Assembly: GCA_023417285.1 (NCBI GenBank)
Contig: JAEZFR010000541.1
Coordinates: 1-5,275 of the forward strand
Reading direction: 5' to 3'
DNA from: Bacillota bacterium
GTDB taxonomy: Bacteria > Bacillota > Clostridia > Acetivibrionales > DSM-1351
Length of the DNA stretch: 5,275 nucleotides
How positions within the stretch are numbered: position 1 is the stretch's first letter; every line of letters starts with the position of its first letter. Of this stretch, positions 4,515 to 5,275 are shown piece by piece. The notes beneath the pieces were generated by a model. That model saw only the letters and a program-made list of their open reading frames with translations, made no database searches and was not told the origin of the DNA. Made by a program: the position numbers and the translations under genes.

Positions 4515-5138
4515 CTATTTTAAAATCAAAGCAAAGGTACCCTTTTTATAACCACAGGCATTTGCCTCATCATAGTCAATATGGACAAATGTTCTGAAAT
4601 TTTTGTTTACCCTAACAACTACATCATCAAAAATCAATGGTCTCAGTCCGAAAACCTTAATTTTGACAACCTCTCCGTCTTCAATACCAAACCTCTGTGC
4701 ATCCTCTGGCAGCATGTGTATATGACGTTTAGCAACTATAATGCCTTGATTGATTTCAACTTTACGGTCTCCGTTATATAGAGTTACTCCCGGTGAATCC
4801 TCAACATCTCCGCTCAGCCTTATTGGAGGCTTAATACCCAGCGCTAATGCATCTGTTAGTGAAACCTCAACCTGAGTATCCTTTCTTTCAGGGCCAAGAA
4901 TTATAACATTTTTAATGGCTCCCTTTGGTCCTTCAATGGTGATTCTCTCATTACATGCAAATTGTCCTGGCTGAGACAAATCCTTTGCTTTAGTAAGCTG
5001 ATATCCCTCTCCAAATAACGTGTTCAAATCTTTTTTTGATAAATGAACGTGCCTCCCGGAGGCTTCAACCTCTATAAACAGCTTTTTCTTTAATTCATCC
5101 ACTATTTTGTCAACATAAGTTTCAACTATTGTACTCAT
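4515..5138 (-). CDS. pduL: PduL-type phosphate acyltransferase (phosphotransacetylase of the microcompartment)
   Basis: This enzyme interconverts acyl-CoA and acyl phosphate; in an ethanolamine compartment it releases CoA from acetyl-CoA and yields acetyl phosphate. The 207-aa length equals that of the family (PF06130, two similar halves). All metal and substrate residues known from the PduL structure can be placed: His30 and His32 in SGRHVHLS, Arg85 and Glu91 in the PERKDTQVEVS segment, His139 and His141 in AKRHIHM, and His186 near the C-terminus. Their spacing equals that of the structurally characterised PduL with a constant offset of 18 residues. An N-terminal amphipathic helix (residues 4-20, VETYVDKIVDELKKKL) precedes the catalytic part and matches the encapsulation peptide of compartment PduLs, so it is predicted to be luminal. 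The ATG has AAGGA 4 nt upstream. In eut operons this gene is often called eutD, but it is not related to the Pta-type EutD of enterobacteria. Confidence 0.97.
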   Translation of the reverse strand: MSTIVETYVDKIVDELKKKLFIEVEASGRHVHLSKKDLNTLFGEGYQLTKAKDLSQPGQFACNERITIEGPKGAIKNVIILGPERKDTQVEVSLTDALALGIKPPIRLSGDVEDSPGVTLYNGDRKVEINQGIIVAKRHIHMLPEDAQRFGIEDGEVVKIKVFGLRPLIFDDVVVRVNKNFRTFVHIDYDEANACGYKKGTFALILK

Positions 5139-5182
5139 ATTTTATCCTTACCATTTCGTAGATTTTTGAGTTAACTGCGGTT

Positions 5183-5275
5183 TCAATCATACTGCTTTGC
5201 AAGATATTTGAAGCTCATTATCCAAAACAAAGAAGATAATCTATTTAATGCTTTGACTATATCCTCTCTTGTTGC
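5183..5275 (-). CDS. eutT: C-terminal end of probable EutT-type cobalamin adenosyltransferase (runs off right edge)
   Basis: Thirty codons and a TGA are present; the rest lies outside. The end reads EDIVKALNRLSSLFWIM and then a basic, aromatic tail, which resembles the final helix of PduO/EutT-type ATP:cob(I)alamin adenosyltransferases (PF01923), where an LNRLS motif near the C-terminus is common. Such enzymes make adenosylcobalamin, the cofactor of ethanolamine ammonia-lyase EutBC. Position just ahead of PduL fits clostridial eut operons. The stop codon is followed by a 44-nt gap without terminator, containing the AAGGA ribosome binding site of pduL. The fragment is short, so the family is likely but not certain. 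Confidence 0.65.
   Translation of the reverse strand, partial: ATREDIVKALNRLSSLFWIMSFKYLAKQYD

Noticed and set aside
4238..4781. Two plus-strand open frames of 66-67 codons
   Set aside because: They are antisense to the 239-aa gene and pduL, without ribosome binding sites. The first one's Ser/Leu-rich repeats are only the reverse reading of the 18-bp repeats.
5139..5182. Promoter, riboswitch or EutV-type antiterminator hairpin pair ahead of pduL
   Set aside because: The 44-nt gap is too short for a riboswitch or dual hairpin, and I see no terminator, no AGCAA-type hairpin loop and no convincing -35/-10 pair.

Overview
The window is AT-rich and has strong GGAGG-type ribosome binding sites, two TTG starts and one GTG start. 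This points to a low-GC Firmicute, most likely a clostridium or relative. About three quarters of it (1340-5275, all on the minus strand) is the 3' end of an ethanolamine-utilisation (eut) bacterial microcompartment operon. The gene order resembles the tail of eut loci in clostridia such as Clostridioides difficile, as far as I recall.

Reading the operon in its own direction, from 5275 downward, it contains: the last 30 codons of a probable EutT-type cobalamin adenosyltransferase; a PduL-type phosphotransacylase; a 239-aa eut-associated protein of unknown function; the pentameric vertex protein EutN; a tandem-domain BMC-T shell protein closely resembling PduT; the integral membrane protein EutH; and the cupin EutQ. 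The genes are tightly packed, with gaps of 44, 34, 13 and 3 nt and two 8-bp overlaps, so they look like one transcript. Two hairpin/U-tract structures follow EutQ. No operon promoter and no EutV-type antiterminator hairpin pair is visible. These, and the lyase, aldehyde dehydrogenase and main shell hexamers, must lie beyond the right edge.

The parts fit together as follows. EutH is associated with ethanolamine entry. EutT would make adenosylcobalamin for the lyase. PduL converts acetyl-CoA to acetyl phosphate inside the compartment, and EutQ is linked to acetate-kinase activity and shell assembly. EutN and the BMC-T build the shell. The BMC-T keeps the pore cysteine (Cys38) that holds a [4Fe-4S] cluster in PduT. 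PduL, the 239-aa protein and EutQ each carry an N-terminal amphipathic helix of the type that targets cargo to the shell.

The left part is unrelated. Positions 1-323 (minus) hold the start of an acyltransferase-3 family membrane enzyme that opens with TTG. A divergent intergenic region follows, with a good minus-strand promoter, an extended -10 promoter on the plus strand and three 25-bp tandem repeats. Two small plus-strand genes come next: a 131-aa exported or membrane protein, and a 38-aa single-span membrane protein with a GTG start. Neither is a family I recognise. A plus-strand terminator closes this pair and faces the eut terminators.
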